A stretch of 64,000 nucleotides of DNA from Numida meleagris (GCF_002078875.1 NC_034410.1:96711292-96775291), one strand, 5' to 3'. Counted from the first letter of the stretch, positions 24,490 through 36,301 are shown. Notes: a model not told the origin generated them from the letters alone. Made by a program: numbers and translations.

Positions 24490-25045
24490 TGAGTGGTCAG
24501 TGTGCACAACAGAGGGAGGTCACCAGTTCAGTTATACTGGCACTGGTGCTGAGAAATGAGCAATTTAATATATTCAGGCATTATTAGAAAAATGGATAAG
24601 GCATGACGTAAAGACTGCCGATGACACTAAGTTATGCAGAAGAGTAAGAACATGAGCAGACTGAAGAACTGCAAAAGGACCTGATGAGACTGAACAGCTA
24701 GGCAATAAAAAAAACAGCTGAAATTCACTGTGTATAAACATAATATTGATGCGTGAAGGGAAAAACAATCCTAGCTCTGCACAGACAGTGATGGTTACCC
24801 AGCTAAAAGCTACCACTCCAGAGCAAGACCTTAATGCTATGACAGATGGTTCCACAGAATGAAAGTGAAAATGTCAGGAATAATCAAATAAATAAAACAA
24901 GAGAACAAAGCAAAATAATTTTGTTGCGGTTGTGCCACGCCATGGTTCGCAAATACCTTTCAGATTGTGTGCCTTCATTTTGGAGACGAGTGGAACACAT
25001 TTTAAATTGGAAATTGTTCAGAGAGATGCAGGGCAGGTGAGGAAC
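24490..25045 (+). pseudogene. ancient CR1/L3-group LINE relic, reverse-transcriptase region
   Basis: This looks like a heavily mutated ORF2 fragment. In order I see GGCACTGGTGCTGAGAAATG (equivalent of the 'GGGACCAGTGCTGTT' RT box), AATTTAATATATTCA, and then GCCGATGACACTAAGTTATG. That last stretch reads Ala-Asp-Asp-Thr-Lys-Leu, the catalytic Asp-Asp box of LINE reverse transcriptase. Next come GAAATTCACTGTGTATAAAC and GGGAAAAACAATCCTAGCTC, and after a deletion the thumb segment (CCATGGTTCGCAAATACCTT to GAAATTGTTCAGAGAGATGC). Many stops and frameshifts show it is dead. Divergence is far greater than in the CR1 copies with ATTCTATG tails. Family assignment is from memory of consensus layout and could be a sister CR1 clade. 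Confidence 0.6.
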
Positions 25046-28000
25046 AGAATGGAGATGTGACCACGTGATTAACAAGCACGGAGTCTGAGCCTCTCCATCT
25101 TGCAAGAGAGAGGACTTGGAGCATCTCCAGTCAAAGAATACAAAACCACCAGAGAGGGATGTGGAGTGGGCAGGGACAGATCTGTAGTCCTCTCTCCACA
25201 AGGAAGGGTAGGGGGAGATAATGTTAAAAATATTTTCCCAGTGCCTACTCATCCTAGATGTTCTGTTTATCATCAGTGATAGAGACAGCATTGAGACTGA
25301 CATTTGGTCCCATCTGGTATTGCCATTTTTCAGAGTCACAGTAGCCTCTTAGATCCAGTCAGACCGGTCCACCTCTGAAAATCACTGTTGCTCTTCTCAA
25401 ACAGAAAAGAAAAATCAAGTACAGAAACATTACTAGAGAAGGATGTTTAGTCATCTTACCTCACACACTGCTGCTCTTCACTTGAAGTAACCCAGTGTTT
25501 TCAATAATAGATTCAAATACTTAATCCAATTTGTTCTTCTTACTAGCTTTCCTATGCTTTCTGAGTTCATATCATATGCATATAATTTGAGTAAAACAGC
25601 AGGAAAACGGAGCGCACCCAGAAAATCAGACTCAGATTTGTAATACCAATTGCTTGTACCTATAGCTGATTTCATGAGTGAAATTGGGACGATCACAGAA
25701 TGAACATGTACCTTCATTTCACAGCAGAAGGAAAATGTCTTTGTTTCCGTATTCTGCATATTCTCCTAAGAATTTAAATTTTTCCACAATTATCTTATAA
25801 TAGCAAACATATTTTTAAAGAACAAAACAAAAATGTGTTGACAACATTGAGGCCAAAAAAAGGGTGGGGAACAGAAAGGATAAAATGCATTACAAATAAG
25901 GCCTGCATGCTGTTTGCCCAGACTAACCCTTGCACATGTTCATCATGATCATTATTGATATTTTCCACTTACATATTATTATCAAGCACTTGAAGATCTC
26001 CATTCAGTTCACGACTGAATATCTCCAAAATGAACTCAGGAGGAATATGGTTTATTTTGAAAAAGTAGAGAAGGCATCTGACACATACCTTAAAAAAAAA
26101 AATCCCTGTGAGAGCAAATGTCTTTAAAGTACTTGTTTATTTCAAGTTTCTGTTAACCCTCTCATAGCTCAGCTAATATCAAAGGGAAAGTGAATCCGAG
26201 ACACTGCAAAACCATCACATACACCCTGAGTTTAATATATTAATATTTCTAATAGAAATAGCTCAAATTCTGAAATAGTAGGAAGTGTTATTTTAGCCAC
26301 AGTGCAACCCATTATCATCGAAATTATGGATTTGCACAATTGGAGAGATGTAGAAAGAAAGATCAAAGGAATAAAAAGCTCTATGCACTGAATGTACATT
26401 TTGCAAACACCAGTTTTGTCAGTTCATTCACAGTTCCTGTCAGAGTTGCAGATTTTGGAGCAAAGACAAAATCTTGTTGAGTCAATCACTGCTGGAAAGT
26501 GGTCTCAGGATTTCTGTCCACTCCTAAAGCTACAAAATCTGGCAGGGCATTTTTTTTTCCCCTTTAGTGTGATAGATTTATCTACACTAACATACACATT
26601 TTTTTTCATGGATGGAAGGCCCACATTCACAGCAGATGGAGAAAGCATCTGATTTAAATGAAGAAAGTACACATAACAGTGTCAAATAAGTATGATGTTT
26701 TAAGCTGGCTGGAAGAACAGACACCAGTTTCTTCCTCAAGCTTTTCCAGCTATAAGAAGTTTAAGGATTATTTTTTTTTTTAACACAAAGTGTTAAACTG
26801 TGCAGCCAATGACTGAAATATCAATTCAAACTGATAGTGGACCTTTAGAACAGATGTTTCTTTCATATAAACTATCATACCACATCTACTTTACTACCAA
26901 ATAAAAGAAGAAAAGGAAACACGCACAGAAAACAGAATGAAAATTTTACATACACAGTGTTTGCTAATGTGCATCGATGTTTTTCTAATATCAACGTTTC
27001 AGCTAAAAATTAGCCAACAAAGAAAAGTTTATTACTGCAACCACTGTGATGAATAGATAATAGTGCTGACTTCTAATGACAGCGTAAGCTAGTCTAGCGA
27101 CTTAATGAAAACCCTCATGCCTTTAAAAGTCCAGTTTACAACAAATTTTGAAACAAAATTAAGAGGCTTTGCAATCATAAGTTAATGGTGTGGGATTATG
27201 GAATAAAACGTACTATTCTGTAGCTTGTGTAAATGCGTCATGAGTATGTGCTAGGAAGTGGGGGGCTGCTCAAGGCAGATGGCAATACATTTTAATCTGC
27301 ATGTAAAAGAAAATTAATGTCTCCTTTCTTTGTTTCTTTTTAGTGTTGTATAACACCTTCCCTTCAGATGGGCAGATCCTCACCTCTGTGGATCATCAGT
27401 ACAGATGAAAAGTTGGAAATGAACAATGCAAATACAAAGCCCTTAGCCTTTCCCAGTTTAGGCTGTACCAGTGTCCTGACATAGCAACATCAGTGGTACG
27501 TATGAATTTAACAGGTATACTATTACCTATATTATACTAATTTCAGATGCAACTCTTCTCTTTACACTCCAGAAACCTACCAAACCTCAAATATACCAAC
27601 CAATACATTTCTCTCTTCAGTCTTCAGCTATGAGGAACACTGGACACAAAATTTCCATTTGATGGGAAAAATAAATACTTTATTGACATTTTGGCTTGAC
27701 AACAGAACAAGAAAATGAAATGTTGAAGCCCACTAGAGAATACAAATCCCATGAAAGTTTTCTGAATAATTCCAAGTTTTCTTGAGCTTTAAAAGATGGA
27801 GTAAGGAGCATTGCATCTTAGGAAGCCCAAGACCCTTGTTTCCAGTCAGCCTGGGAAGAAGCAGGTATAACATATAAATACATCATTAAAACTATTAAGC
27901 TGCCTACCACTGGAAGCAGAAGCTTTGTCTTTTCTGGAGATGTTTGGTCTCCCATCATCAGCCAGGTGACCAGTTAGGAAGCCAGGAGGTCAATTCAGCA

Positions 28001-28949
28001 AAATGCAATCCAAGAGCTCACTGCCACTTCATAATACCCTGGTAGATCATGTTCATTTCAATGAATAGTATTCCATAAGATTAAAAATGCCTTTTTTTTT
28101 CCCCGAGCAGCTTTACTTAGTCTGAAATAAATGCTCTATTTGATCCTGGGGAAAAACTAAAAACAAAAACATGCTTTCAGGAATATATTAGTAATTAGCT
28201 TTCCCAGGCTGCTGTGCCTTCCCATGGCTGCTATCCCCCAGTGAAGCATTTACATTTTCTCACTCCCTAAAAACGTAGACAAACCAGTCCATGGCGCCCA
28301 TTATCCTTTCAGGGCATGGGATTAAAACCACATCAAACCAGAAAGAAAGCAACTCTTTTCACGGCATAACATTCCAGTCCAGAAGTTGTCTTGTGACTTC
28401 TGCAGGCCTCTTCTGCTCCGAGTCCGCAGATTTCATCTCATCGCCAATGGGTGACTGGAGAAAGTGGGAGGGGAGCTGATAAACTTCATCCCTTTGTCTT
28501 CCTTCCAAGAAACCTCTCTTTTCTTCTTCCATTCTCAAGCTAGCTGCAGCTCCTCATCTGATTAACTAAATCTCTCCTGATTAACTAGATCTCTCTAAGG
28601 CATGTGATTCGCATAATTGTGGACCACTACAATGTCTTCTGCCAAAGCACATTGCAAGAAGGTATGGGATAAAGACAATGAAATCCAGGGAAGAAGCCAT
28701 GAAAAGCAGTTTTAGTAAACAAAGACTCATCTAAGCTGATGAAATAAAGTAAACCTGGAACCAGCCCATAGGCAAATAAAAAAGCCTCAGCTACTGAATC
28801 CCTCTGGATTAAATGTGTTTGAAACATTCTAAAGCATATTACAAAAGCTGTGAGGAAAAATTCATGGCAATCATCGCAAAAGACATTGGTTACTCCCATG
28901 CAAACCAGAAGACTGACACAATGGGTTATGAGGCAAAAAGCTTAAATCA
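25046..28949. other. AT-rich intergenic stretch, no gene seen
   Basis: No coding sequence is supportable. Minor structures are an 8-bp inverted repeat with 3-nt spacer at 26779-26797 and an 18-bp imperfect direct repeat (17 of 18 identical) at 28558-28575 and 28577-28594. Part of the sequence upstream of 28950 may belong to the old LINE that follows. Confidence 0.55.
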
Positions 28950-31142
28950 GTTATTTGGTTTTATGTAGTAAAAATGGCTACTCTGTGGAACAAACAGCCT
29001 AAGATCTGACAAAAGAAAAAACAGCTATTGATCTAGTTCTAAGCTATCCACCAGACTCAACTCAAAATTTACCACAACATATTCAAATTCAAAGTCTTTG
29101 TAGGAATAGGGGGGAAAACGATAACATTGGCTGTAGCATCACTTAAGAAAAACATAAAAGTAAGAGATTAATCAAAAGAAAACAAGATAAGTTGCTAAAA
29201 GGTTAAAGCAGCTGAAGTCAAATAGGAGACAATTTAAAAATATTTTACAAAGGCTTCAGAGTAAATATGCATCACCTCTTTAGAAGTTTCAAATGGAAAC
29301 AAAAAAAAAATCCTAGCATTTATAAATGTCAGACTAAAGATGAGTAGAAAGACATTATTTAGAAGTAGAGGTCACATTCAAGTGAAAAATATGAAAAGTA
29401 CAAAAGTTTATACGTTAAATGCAAAAACACAATAAATCAGAAAACATTTTGAATATCTTGCCATAGGCATCCCAATCAATCATAAAAGTCTTGCAAACAG
29501 AGAAGCATCAAGAGCTTTGTCATAGTCCATGTTATTAATACATGACAGAGGTGTAGAAGGAGAATTCAAGGAAGATAAGACTGTATCAGAGAAGAGAACT
29601 TAATGATTTGTGCTGGTGTTTATAATGGAAAAGCTCAGAATTTTTTGGGGTGTGAAACAAGTTTCAAATCACTAACTGAAGTACCAGTAGGGTAAATAAA
29701 ACAGTAGCAAGTCTCAAAGATCAAATGCCACTCACACAGCAGCCCTAGAGAAACCAATATACAAAATCCTAAGTATGCCATTTATCACTTCAATGGCTTC
29801 TAAGGGCACCCAGCCGAGAGAAATGGAAGGCTGGACAAATGAAAAAACTTATTAAATAGGTCTCAGAAGCAAGGAAATACTTAATCCTGTTCCATAGGTT
29901 TCTATATCAGGCAGATGCTTGAAACTTTAATAGTTTATATACCCATAAACATCATAACAGAGAAGAAGCAAGTAGATTTTATAGAGGGCTGCCATACCTA
30001 CTAAATGCATTGCATTTTTTTGAATACACCAATAAAACACGTAAATGGGATGATTCATTTTATAATGTATTTGGATTCTCAAAGAACCTTGCCACATTGG
30101 GAGACATATAAAGAAGCTGAGCTGTCATGGAAAAGGAAGAAAAATATTCAACTTGTAAATAGTAACTTCTTGAAAGAGAGAGAGGGAAAGAAAAGAAAAA
30201 AAGCAGCCAGTTCTCAAAGGAGAAATATCTGCTTCATGAATTCCATTTCTCAGCCGATGGATCTGGAACCAATGGATCTGTTGATCTGTTTCAGAGGCTG
30301 AATAGCAAGTGAAGGCTACTCATAATGCAAAGCTTTTCTGAATTGTATTAATTAAAACGTACTGCAGAGATATACAAAAAGATCTTTGCATGACTGAACC
30401 ATAAGATTTCAGGTAGTAATTCACACTGCTAACTGTAGAGTAAAATATGCCAATTAGAGTAACCTTAACTGCATAGGAAGAATAGTAAGCTGTCTGTCTA
30501 TTGTTCAAAAACATTCTAGGAAACTGGGAATAAATAATAAAAGCAGTCTTTTAAGAAAATTAACATACTGAAAAATACCAAGCTTAATAGAGAAATCAGG
30601 AAATAATTTTTTTTTTTTTATATAGTGATATACATCTGTGATAGGTCTGCCACTTGAATGACATGGGCAGAGCTGGTGACTGAGTTACATTAGGTCAGAA
30701 AAGGTACTGAAAAAAGAAATATGATAGGGGAACTAAAGAGTAATTTCTCTGTGAGGGAATAAAATGAAGTTAGCCAGATCTCCTCAGGCTGGAAAAGAGA
30801 CCATAAGTGATGGGTGTGATAGAGACCTGCAATTTCTAAGGGGTATGGAGAATGTGAACAGTGAAATGTTAAACTTCATACGATGCCATGAGAACAGATT
30901 TAACACAAGCTGCTGAAAGTCCTTTTTCACACAGCAGAAATCACTGCAATGTAATATTATGGGGACTAAAAGCAAAAGGAGCTTGAGAGTAACCAGACTG
31001 ATATGCACAGAAGTCCAAAGATGCTTAAACACAACAGTAAAGGAGCCTTCAGCTCAAGAAGGATTTTAATGATAGTTTACCAGAAACTATAAAAATAAAA
31101 CAGGAAAGTGATACTGTTTAATTGGCCTACCAGAATATCTGT

Positions 31143-31148
31143 CCCTGG
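31143..31148. repeat. 6-bp target-site duplication, left copy
   Basis: CCCTGG lies directly before the LTR terminus TGTCA and is identical to the right copy at 31680-31685. Confidence 0.88.
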
Positions 31149-31303
31149 TGTCAACAGTTTACGGGCATTAGGCCCGATTCCGTGACGAAGGGGACGGGGG
31201 ACCCAAGGGCCCACGTCCCGGGAAAAGGGGAAAGGAGAAAAGGGTAGGGAGATTGCCCTGAGAGCAAAGAACAGCGGCAACGATCTGAGGAGAAACAAAC
31301 TAA

Positions 31304-31309
31304 TTTACT
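31304..31309 (-). promoter_or_regulatory. possible variant poly(A) signal of the LTR (AGTAAA)
   Basis: On the minus strand AGTAAA lies about 205 bases downstream of the TATA box, a plausible position for the end of R. No AATAAA or ATTAAA is seen in this part of the LTR. The assignment is tentative. Confidence 0.3.
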
Positions 31310-31512
31310 AAATAAGATATCGGAATGCAAAACAACACACTATAATACAATATAATTACAATTTAAGCTGATAAATCCAATGCAGAGAGAGAGAATGTCC
31401 CAAAAATCAAGGTAGGCCTTACTCTACTACCGACGATAAGACGGCTGGAGAGCGAGGTGCTGCCAAGACGAGAGACGGGCGGAAAAAGGGACGAGGTCTC
31501 GTGATCTGCAAG

Positions 31513-31520
31513 TTTTTATA
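31513..31520 (-). promoter_or_regulatory. TATA box of the solo LTR
   Basis: TATAAAAA on the minus strand lies about 160 bases inside the LTR's 5' edge, in the normal U3 position. Transcription would start about 25-30 bases further along the minus strand and run toward lower coordinates, away from the LINE 3' end. Confidence 0.6.
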
Positions 31521-31679
31521 CTGCGAGCTTTTATCTTTTCCCTCCGGCTGGAAAATGGTAACAGAGGAGCAAAGTACTGTGGAGAATGTAGTAGTCCTTC
31601 TCTTCCGAGAACCAGGTACATTCACTACATGATGTTATGATGTGGAGTACCAGTAACCGAAAATCATAAAACTATGACA

Positions 31680-31685
31680 CCCTGG
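31680..31685. repeat. 6-bp target-site duplication, right copy
   Basis: CCCTGG follows the LTR terminus TGACA immediately. Joining the two flanks over this hexamer restores a continuous old LINE 3' region. Confidence 0.88.
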
Positions 31686-31783
31686 ACACAAGGTACTGGC
31701 CATCACCTGGAAGAGGATGCTAGTCTCACTGAATCTTTCCACTGAACCACTCTAACAACACTTATGATGAAAACTGGTTTTCA

Positions 31784-32077
31784 CTAGCATGTGTGTGGCA
31801 AGGTACTTGTCATAGTCCAGGAACGCATTGCAGGCCAGCTACATAGCTGGACAGTGCAGGTCATGGCACGTTTTCAGCTCAGGTAAGTCCCTTTCCATAT
31901 ATTAATGTGAAGTCAACATGACCACACAAGATATCCCTGAAGAAGCTACTGAAATAGGAGGAGGAGAAAGGATTAGAAATTAAAATAGTCTACAATCAAA
32001 CAGCAGCCAAGCTCTTCCAGGTGTATTTTTCATCCACTGTTTTTCCAAGTCTCATGCTTGCCTGAGAGCATATCATA
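31784..32077. other. short intergenic spacer, nothing recognised
   Basis: This is unique-looking sequence between the old LINE and a short CR1 tail. A splice-donor-like CAGGTAAGT occurs near 31881-31889, but no exon is recognisable next to it. Confidence 0.5.
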
Positions 32078-32141
32078 TGGCTTGGGGAACTAGGTAATCT
32101 TTGAGGCCTCTTCCAATCCAAGCCATTCTATGATTCTATGT
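32078..32141 (+). mobile_element. CR1 LINE, very short 3' fragment
   Basis: Only about 60 bases remain: TGGCTTGGGGAACTAGGTAA, CCTCTTCCAATCCAAGCCAT and the tail ATTCTATGATTCTATG. The tail is exact. Confidence 0.85.
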
Positions 32142-35100
32142 TGAGAACATCAAACCCAGCTTAGGCCAATATGCACGCAAAATTACAGATGCTCTTACAA
32201 ACTATACAAAGGCTCTCCAAAGCTTTACAGTGTTGCATATTTGTGCTTTCAGGTAAGGTAGGACCCTGACAAGAACCAGCTTTCTTAAGTGCTTCTATTT
32301 CTCATCTTGCTGAAGCCAGGGAAATACAAATCTTTTCTTTGTTTCTCAGCTGCTCTAGTAATTATCACATAACTTGTTCTGCATCTCCTTTTCACAGCCT
32401 GATAAACAGAGATGCCCAAATAAGACCACAGTAGTAATGTTTTCTCATTGCAATGTGTGACAGAATTTCTACAGCTCAATTTGCAGTGCATGCTGGCTTG
32501 GAAGTAAAGATGTCTCTCAGGTCGCAGCATCAGTAATTTTGCCTACACCAAAACATTGCAATAAAGGTTTCTGCAGTCATGATGTGAAGCTTAATTTGTA
32601 TTTGTAATGTGTTTCAAAGCTATTGGAAAGACATATCTAAATGCAAATTAATCCAACAGTACATTTTGGATTGTTCTAGAATATTATCTCTGTAAACAAA
32701 TAGATTATTTTTTATAGGGCTTTGAAGTTGCTTGGAGAGATAAAAATCTCTGAAAATGAACAGACTCTACCACAGATAAAATTTACTAAGGGAAAATTTG
32801 CAGCAGCCTTTTTGGGAACATTCCTAAGGGAGTAGGTCATACACTAGGAAACCCATTCTGGATAATGCTATAAAATTGCTCACCTTAATTCATATGCCAA
32901 ATTCTTCTCTATTGAGTAACAATTTATGGTATACTGCAGTGTCTGCCAGAAACAGCTGAATGAAAAGCCACAGCTGTGTCTGTTTTTAGGCAGAAAATAC
33001 AGTGTTGTCTGATGCATTTATTCATTGTATGAATGAGTTCCCTGTATGTTTTTTCAATAACTATCTGGGCACTATATCACTTTTTGAGTGGGCTACAAGG
33101 GCTGTTCCTGGGGACAAGCCTACTTTCCATCTAGACAAATGTGGGAAGAAAATCAAATGCTTGATCTGAAGCTTTTTTTCTGGAACTTTGGAAAGACCAC
33201 ATGCTTGAGGATGTCTAGAGAGCCAAAATGCTGCTAATAGATTCTTTGGCAGCGTAATACATGGCTGAACATATTAGCTGGTCTGTCCCCAGCTTTCTTG
33301 TAAAGCATTTTCCATAAAGACATGGATTGATTGATCTGAAACTTATTGCATTCTGGCCCATTCTTACAACTGTACAGAGTGGAGTATGTTCAATATGGAT
33401 GCTGTAAATATATCCCAAGAACAGCATCTCATCGCTCTCACTTAAACTGAGTAGTATCACCCTACCTTGTTATGGAAAACAATTCCTCATCTGTAAAAGT
33501 CCAATAATGCTTTGAAACAGAATGTTGTGAGAGAAGAAAAAAAGAAGTCACAACAGCAATAAGTTTTCAGATGCATATCTGGTAAAAAACATAACACAAA
33601 TTTCAAATGATTCAGTTCCAGTTGGTAACAAAAGACTACAAGAATTCTAATTAAACCAGAAGCAGAATGTCTAAGAGGCTTACATTTTCAGATTATTCAT
33701 TGCCCTGTTCAAATATTTGCCTGAAAAGCTAGCTGTCAGTTCTGTATTTGCTCAGCTCTATGGGTCACATATACCCTATACTCCAGAAACAGAAGTGGGC
33801 TAAACAGGCAGAAGTAACTTCCATTTTAGGCTATTAAAAAAATAAAAGTGAAGCAAAACGCGGCTTAGTGAGAAAGACAAGGCATTCATGTTGGTGTTTA
33901 AATCTGAAAGTGTTAAATCCTCAGTCCTGAATTAAATCGGGATAGATTAAAGCACGCTGTGAATATTTTATCACTCTTTTCAAGGAAGGCACTCTTATTT
34001 TTAAGCATAAGCTGAAGTTGATGTGATCATATGATTCAGGCTTCACAATTATCAACTTATGAATCCAGCTTTGATTAAAGAGGAAAATCAAACATTACAG
34101 TGAAGATTTCAGTTTATTTTTATATCCCAGACTAATATCTTCTGGCATTTCTTATATTTCGGGGGGGAAAGCAAGGAGCAGCTCACTCCTTACAGGAGCG
34201 GTATAAAGACACGTTCAACCCACGCTGAAGGGAAAGCCAGAAGGGCCATTATGAGATGCAGCAGTCCTTGGGAGCAGGCCCTTTCCCTGCTTGCCCTCTG
34301 GGTCCCCTAGGCCTGCAGCATCCCTTCCTAGGGGCAGCAGAAGCAGATGGCTCAGACACGTCTGTGCTCACCAATGCCCTTCTTGACCCACACTTACCAC
34401 AGCACTTAAAGAGAGTATTTCCATGCTTCATTCCCTAAGTGGTTTTCTCTAAAATGCATTACACACAGCACAGGCCTGACCAGAGGAAAATAAAGAACAA
34501 TAATAAAAGAGAAACACCACTGTGTATGACTTTACTGATTTAAGGAGCTGTGTCTCTCAAGATGATGGCCCCAGGGCTGTGACTGTGTCACCTCCAAGCC
34601 TCAGCCTATAGTCAGATCCCTTCTTGCTTTGAGCAGCAAGCTGGAATTGAGATCAACCTGGGTTATCCTGTGACATTATTAACCACAGGCAGTTCTGACA
34701 CACTACTTTTAGATCTGTTAACGAAGGAGATTCTGCAGAACGAAGCCGACAATTTAGCACATTTCACCTCATTTTGGAGATAGCTATTGCAACTTAAAAC
34801 CTGAAAATTGAATAACTGTGTAGGGCTACCCAAACCTCTTCAGGGGAATATTGCCAGGATCAATTACAGGCTGTATTAATGTTCCATATGCACACAATTG
34901 CCTGAAACCAAAGCAAAAATTTTTAAAAAGCTTTAATTGAAGCCAGGATTTCAATTGTCTTCTGAAGCACCGTGTGATTGTTTTGTAAGTTTTAGTTTCC
35001 TTCTTACTCTTTCCCCACCTCCCAGGAGAGAAAAATTAGTGAAGAAGAATTTCTGCTTTACATACCAAATTTCTCATAAGCTTTCTATCGCGTTTTCGGT

Positions 35101-35647
35101 TCAATCTTCAGAATTCAAAATGCCTAATTCCAGAATTAAATTGGATACACACAAAGCCTAGTCACTTGGAATACATTCAGAACAGAGCTGGTTAGAACCC
35201 CAATTATTCCACACCCATGTATACAATCCCTCTCTTGATATTTATGGGTCTGAATTGAAACTCAGATCCAATTTGGTCTAAAACGTTAGCAAATGTTAAG
35301 ATCAGTTTTGGTTGTTGCATGATCTCTATTAATGAGCACTGGATTTTGCAATTCTTGTTTACAGAAAGAATAGAGCAGCTGGGATTACTGGAACCAAAAC
35401 AAAAGGGATAGGAGTTATACAGATAAAAGCGTGTGGTATAAATAACAAACCAGGTGTTTCCACAAATTCCCATGAAATGCAACTGTAAAGACTTTCAATA
35501 GAATTGAGAGGAATATAGCTAGAGCTAACAAGAGTAAATAGTTACGCCCAATTTATCGTAATGCTGCACAACATTAAAAACTTGTTGTTCTTAACGAACC
35601 TCACAAAACAAAAATGATAAATCACACTTTGAATTTACGCTTTACTC
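32142..35647. other. AT-rich intergenic stretch, no gene seen
   Basis: No open frame exceeds about 92 codons and none is recognisable. A mildly GC-richer patch at 34170-34430 has complementary overlapping 60-codon frames on the two strands, which suggests composition rather than coding. Confidence 0.55.
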
Positions 35648-36242
35648 TGGAGCTGTATCAAAAGCAGTGTAGCCAGCAGGTCAAGGGAGGTGATCCTGCC
35701 CGTCTACTCTGCACTGGTGAGGCCTCGCCTGGAGTACTGTGTCCAGATGTGGAGTCCTCAGTACAGAAGAGAGGCAGACCTGTTGGAGCATATCCAGAGG
35801 AGGGTCACAAAAATGATCTCAGGGATGGAATACCTCTCCTACGAGAACAGGCTGAGAGAGCTGGGGCTGTTCAGTCTGCAGAAGAGAAGGCTGCGAGGTG
35901 ACCTGATAGCGGCCTTTCAGTGTCTAAAGGGGAGTGACAGGAAAGAAGGGGACAGACTCTTTAGCAGGGTCTGTGGTGACAGAACAAAGGGAAATGGTTT
36001 CAAGTTCAAAGAGGGGAGATTTAGGTTAGATATAAGGAAAAAGTCTTTTACAGTGAGGGTGGTGAGGCACTGGAACAGGCTGCCCAGAGATGTGGTTGAT
36101 GGCCTGTCCCTGGAGACTTTCAAGGTGAGGCTGGATCAGGCCCTGGGCAACCTGATGTAGCTGTGGTGCCCCTGTTCATTGCAGGGGAGGTGGACTACAT
36201 GGCCTTCAGAGGTCCCTTCCAACTCTAAAGATTCTATGATTT
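35648..36242 (+). mobile_element. CR1 LINE, 5'-truncated copy with open ORF2 C-terminus
   Basis: This is a well-preserved CR1 3' end of about 595 bp. It starts within ORF2 (Cys-Ile-Lys-Ser-Ser-Val) and keeps the frame open to the natural ORF2 stop at 36158-36160. It then has a short 3' UTR (CCCCTGTTCATTGCAGGGGA, GGTCCCTTCCAACTCTAAAG) and ends with ATTCTATGATT. The tail has only about one and a half repeat units. It looks younger than most copies here. Confidence 0.95.
35651..36160 (+). pseudogene. CR1 ORF2 (reverse transcriptase) C-terminal remnant, frame intact
   Basis: The frame encodes about 169 residues of the C-terminal, post-catalytic part of CR1 ORF2. It has the conserved block LVRPRLEYCVQMWSPQYRRE (about 35711-35770), then [20 protein letters not shown] (about 35858-35917), the [20 protein letters not shown] segment and a natural stop after QALGNLM. 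The endonuclease and the catalytic RT boxes are missing through 5' truncation, so it cannot drive retrotransposition. There is no ATG at its head, and open frames such as this one simply reflect limited age. Confidence 0.85.
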
Positions 36243-36301
36243 AAAGGTTATGCTAGACCATTTGAGCTAAACATTGAGCTTTGTGGAACATAAACCAAGT
36301 T

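Larger units (their letters stand above)
31149..31679 (-). mobile_element. solo LTR of an endogenous retrovirus (class II-like), 531 bp
   Basis: The block has sharp edges and a composition unlike its surroundings. On the plus strand it begins TGTCAACAG and ends CTATGACA, giving a 5-bp TGTCA/TGACA terminal inverted repeat with the canonical TG and CA ends. It is flanked by identical CCCTGG hexamers. A 6-bp duplication is typical of alpha- and betaretrovirus-related (ERVK-like) integrases. The promoter points to the minus strand: TATAAAAA at 31513-31520, with GC-rich and pyrimidine-rich sequence downstream that would form R and U5. No primer-binding site, gag, pol or env sequence is next to it, so this is a solo LTR left by recombination. 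It sits inside the 3' end of an old LINE. The named LTR family was not determined. Confidence 0.85.
28950..31783 (+). mobile_element. ancient CR1/L3-group LINE, long ORF2 relic interrupted by a solo LTR
   Basis: About 2.3 kb of very old LINE sequence lies in plus orientation, excluding the nested LTR. Landmarks follow the expected ORF2 order. Near 29030 is ATTGATCTAGTTCTAAGC (end of the endonuclease region). At 29360-29470 is AGAAGTAGAGGTCACATTCA followed by TTTGAATATCTTGCC. At 29960-30100 is AGTAGATTTTATAGAG and then MYLDSQRTLPHW, a decayed form of the RT box that normally reads LDFxKAFD, with its catalytic Asp lost. At 30190-30230 is CAGTTCTCAAAGGAGAA. The thumb-like region spans about 30780-31020. 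The 3' end resumes after the LTR at 31686-31783 (ACTGGCCATCACCTGGAAGA, then ending in ACTTATGA). Stops and indels are throughout. The exact 5' limit is unclear, and the family call is by eye. Confidence 0.6.

Noticed and set aside
24884..25339. 151-codon minus-strand open frame
   Set aside because: It overlaps the old LINE relic in antisense and shows no domain or composition expected of a real protein.
31419..31625. Two overlapping 64-68-codon minus-strand frames inside the LTR
   Set aside because: They span U3 and R sequence containing the TATA box and do not resemble any retroviral protein.
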